Positions 62,821-64,000 of a DNA stretch of 64,000 bases are shown here, piece by piece. Position numbers and translations under genes: made by a program. The notes beneath the pieces are model-generated. The model saw only the letters and a list, made by a program, of their open reading frames with translations. It was not told the DNA's origin and did not search any database. The stretch is taken from positions 1 to 64,000 of the forward strand of contig JAQWHI010000020.1 in NCBI GenBank assembly GCA_029249445.1, given 5' to 3'. Source of the stretch: Crocinitomicaceae bacterium (GTDB lineage Bacteria; Bacteroidota; Bacteroidia; Flavobacteriales_D; Crocinitomicaceae). Positions within the stretch are counted from its first letter, which is position 1; each line of letters starts with the position of its first letter.

Positions 62821-64000
62821 GTACACCTTCATATTCAAATATTGAAATGTGGCTTTTTGAGCTGGCCGAGGGAAATCTTTCTCCTGATCAAATTGCCAAA
62901 TTGGATTTGTTTCTGCTACAAAATCCAGAATTAGATATTGATCGAGACATGTGGGAGTTGGCAAAGGTCAATCCCGAGAATCACATTTACAAAGAAAAAG
63001 AAAAGCTGTTTAAAAGAAAGCCAATTGGACTTTATGGGTTGGTTGGTTCTTTGGTTTTGTTACTCTTTATTTTTGTCGGTTATTCATCGTTTTATTATCT
63101 CTCAAATGAAAATTTAGCGGACGATACAATGGAAACACGAGTGTCTGATTTGCAACTAGAAAATAAAATGTTAAAACAAGAAATTGCAAATTTGAAAAGA
63201 CGTACAGCCCCAACTTCAATCGAAAATGAATCGAGTGAGGAGTTTGTGTCAGAAGAAAAGGTTGTTTCCATTAAATCGAACATCTCTCAGTTATCCGATG
63301 GTGCCTCCTTAACCGAGTTGGTCTCGAAAGAATTTGAGAAAAATGAACAATTCGAGTTGTCTCAGCCTCATCCGGACTTGACTTCGTTAGATCAATCTAG
63401 CACTATTTTATTTAAAGAATTGAATCCAATTTTAATGGTCGGTGCAGCTGAAAAACCTGATAATATGAACGGCGTTCTCCCGAAAGGCTCCAAAACGCAG
63501 CATGTTGATTACGATATGTCTTTCCGAAATCGGTTATTTAAGTTCGGGAGAGTACTTCAGAAAATGATTGACAATCCAATTGCCTTGAAAAATTCTCGAG
63601 ACCCTCAATACCACGTTCCTGGAATGATATCGAGAGACATCAATTTTGGAGCTACTGGAACAATGTCGGCACCAAGAGTTGAAATGTTCTCTCGAATTCA
63701 ATGGTATGGTCAGGAAAATGAATTGATCCAGAATCAACTTGCTATTGATGGATATTCTTATGGTGTAAGAGGGGGAATAGGAGTACAGATGAAGCATGCT
63801 TACTACAATGATGGTGGGATTCAGATTTCAAATGCTGCGTTAACCTATTCGCCAAAATTATCAGTCAATCGATTTTTTTCGATTGAACCTGCATTGCGAT
63901 TTAAAATGGGCAATAAACTGTTGAGTGATTCTAAAATGGAAGATGTTTCCAATGTCGAGATTGATCGCGGCATTGTTCATCAATATTACGAACAAGGAGC
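62817..64000 (+). CDS. Anti-sigma-like transmembrane protein with PorP/SprF-like barrel (partial)
   Basis: The open frame starts at ATG 62817, coupled to the ECF sigma gene, and runs past the right edge (394 residues visible). Residues 1-68 are a small cytoplasmic segment with an anti-sigma-like helical start (EMWLFELAEGNLSPDQIAKL). One membrane helix spans about 70-93 (GLYGLVGSLVLLLFIFVGY). A short coiled coil follows (about 103-130) and then a polar linker. From about 255 the sequence resembles a PorP/SprF outer-membrane barrel (DPQYHVPGMISRDINFGATG, SRIQWYGQENELI, GGIGVQMKHAYYNDGGI). This would let one chain cross both membranes and sequester the ECF factor until an outer-membrane event releases it. 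The C-terminus is not seen. Confidence 0.8.
   Translation, partial: MSTPSYSNIEMWLFELAEGNLSPDQIAKLDLFLLQNPELDIDRDMWELAKVNPENHIYKEKEKLFKRKPIGLYGLVGSLVLLLFIFVGYSSFYYLSNENLADDTMETRVSDLQLENKMLKQEIANLKRRTAPTSIENESSEEFVSEEKVVSIKSNISQLSDGASLTELVSKEFEKNEQFELSQPHPDLTSLDQSSTILFKELNPILMVGAAEKPDNMNGVLPKGSKTQHVDYDMSFRNRLFKFGRVLQKMIDNPIALKNSRDPQYHVPGMISRDINFGATGTMSAPRVEMFSRIQWYGQENELIQNQLAIDGYSYGVRGGIGVQMKHAYYNDGGIQISNAALTYSPKLSVNRFFSIEPALRFKMGNKLLSDSKMEDVSNVEIDRGIVHQYYEQG

Overview
The window is a 64 kb chromosomal segment from a Bacteroidota bacterium, most likely a marine or freshwater member of the Flavobacteriales. The evidence is AT-rich DNA, Bacteroidota-type promoters (TTG, 19-21 nt, TAnnTTTG), weak or absent Shine-Dalgarno sequences, a fused SecDF, a fused E1 alpha/beta 2-oxoacid dehydrogenase, several proteins with a C-terminal type IX secretion (T9SS) sorting domain (YPNP motif), and no plasmid, phage or insertion-sequence genes. 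The genus cannot be fixed from the sequence alone.

Layout. 1-4.6 kb: tail of ribosomal protein S16 with an Ala/Pro/Glu repeat extension, rimM, trmN6, a thioredoxin-like protein and the E1 fusion. 4.9-11.4 kb: a T9SS choice-of-anchor B protein, then a co-directional set of two glycosyltransferases, a GmhB-like phosphatase, a MORN-repeat protein and a lipoprotein. 11.6-17.4 kb: secDF, a DnaQ exonuclease/UvrC-like fusion, and a prohibitin-family protein with a small membrane partner. 17.4-24.5 kb (minus strand): a HEAT-like protein, sucD, an operon of PRiA4_ORF3-family protein, methyltransferase, TraB/GumN protein and FKBP lipoprotein, then cca, tsaC and trmD. 24.6-30.4 kb: M14 carboxypeptidase, a decayed T9SS gene end, and a large PNGase F-related T9SS protein. 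30.4-40.2 kb: acyltransferase, lhgO, AI-2E transporter, a CotH/beta-helix lipoprotein, a glycosyltransferase, two FKBP proteins and an outer-membrane barrel. 40.5-44.7 kb: tRNA-Val(GAC), a frameshifted T9SS repeat protein, a DUF4476 protein and a SIMPL protein. 44.7-57.6 kb: map, sucC, accC, tamB divergent from tsaD, and a DsbD pair. 57.7-64 kb: recG, a small TonB-C-like protein, a long-chain acyl-CoA ligase, and an ECF sigma factor followed by a protein that runs off the window.

Themes. Many genes serve tRNA and translation maturation (rimM, trmN6, cca, tsaC, trmD, tsaD, map). A second set builds or uses the cell envelope (SecDF, TamB, DsbD, FKBPs, T9SS cargo, glycosyltransferases). sucC and sucD encode the two halves of succinyl-CoA synthetase but lie about 27 kb apart.

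The most interesting locus is at the right edge (62.3-64 kb). An ECF sigma factor is translationally coupled to a protein that joins a cytoplasmic anti-sigma-like segment, one membrane helix, a periplasmic coiled coil and a C-terminal PorP/SprF-like outer-membrane barrel. That is the architecture expected of a dual-membrane-spanning anti-sigma factor. Other points of note are a recurrent TAnnTTTG motif only 4-8 nt before start codons, which suggests leaderless transcripts, a DnaQ/UvrC-like fusion with a four-cysteine cluster, and a 147-bp repeat gene broken by a single-base frameshift.
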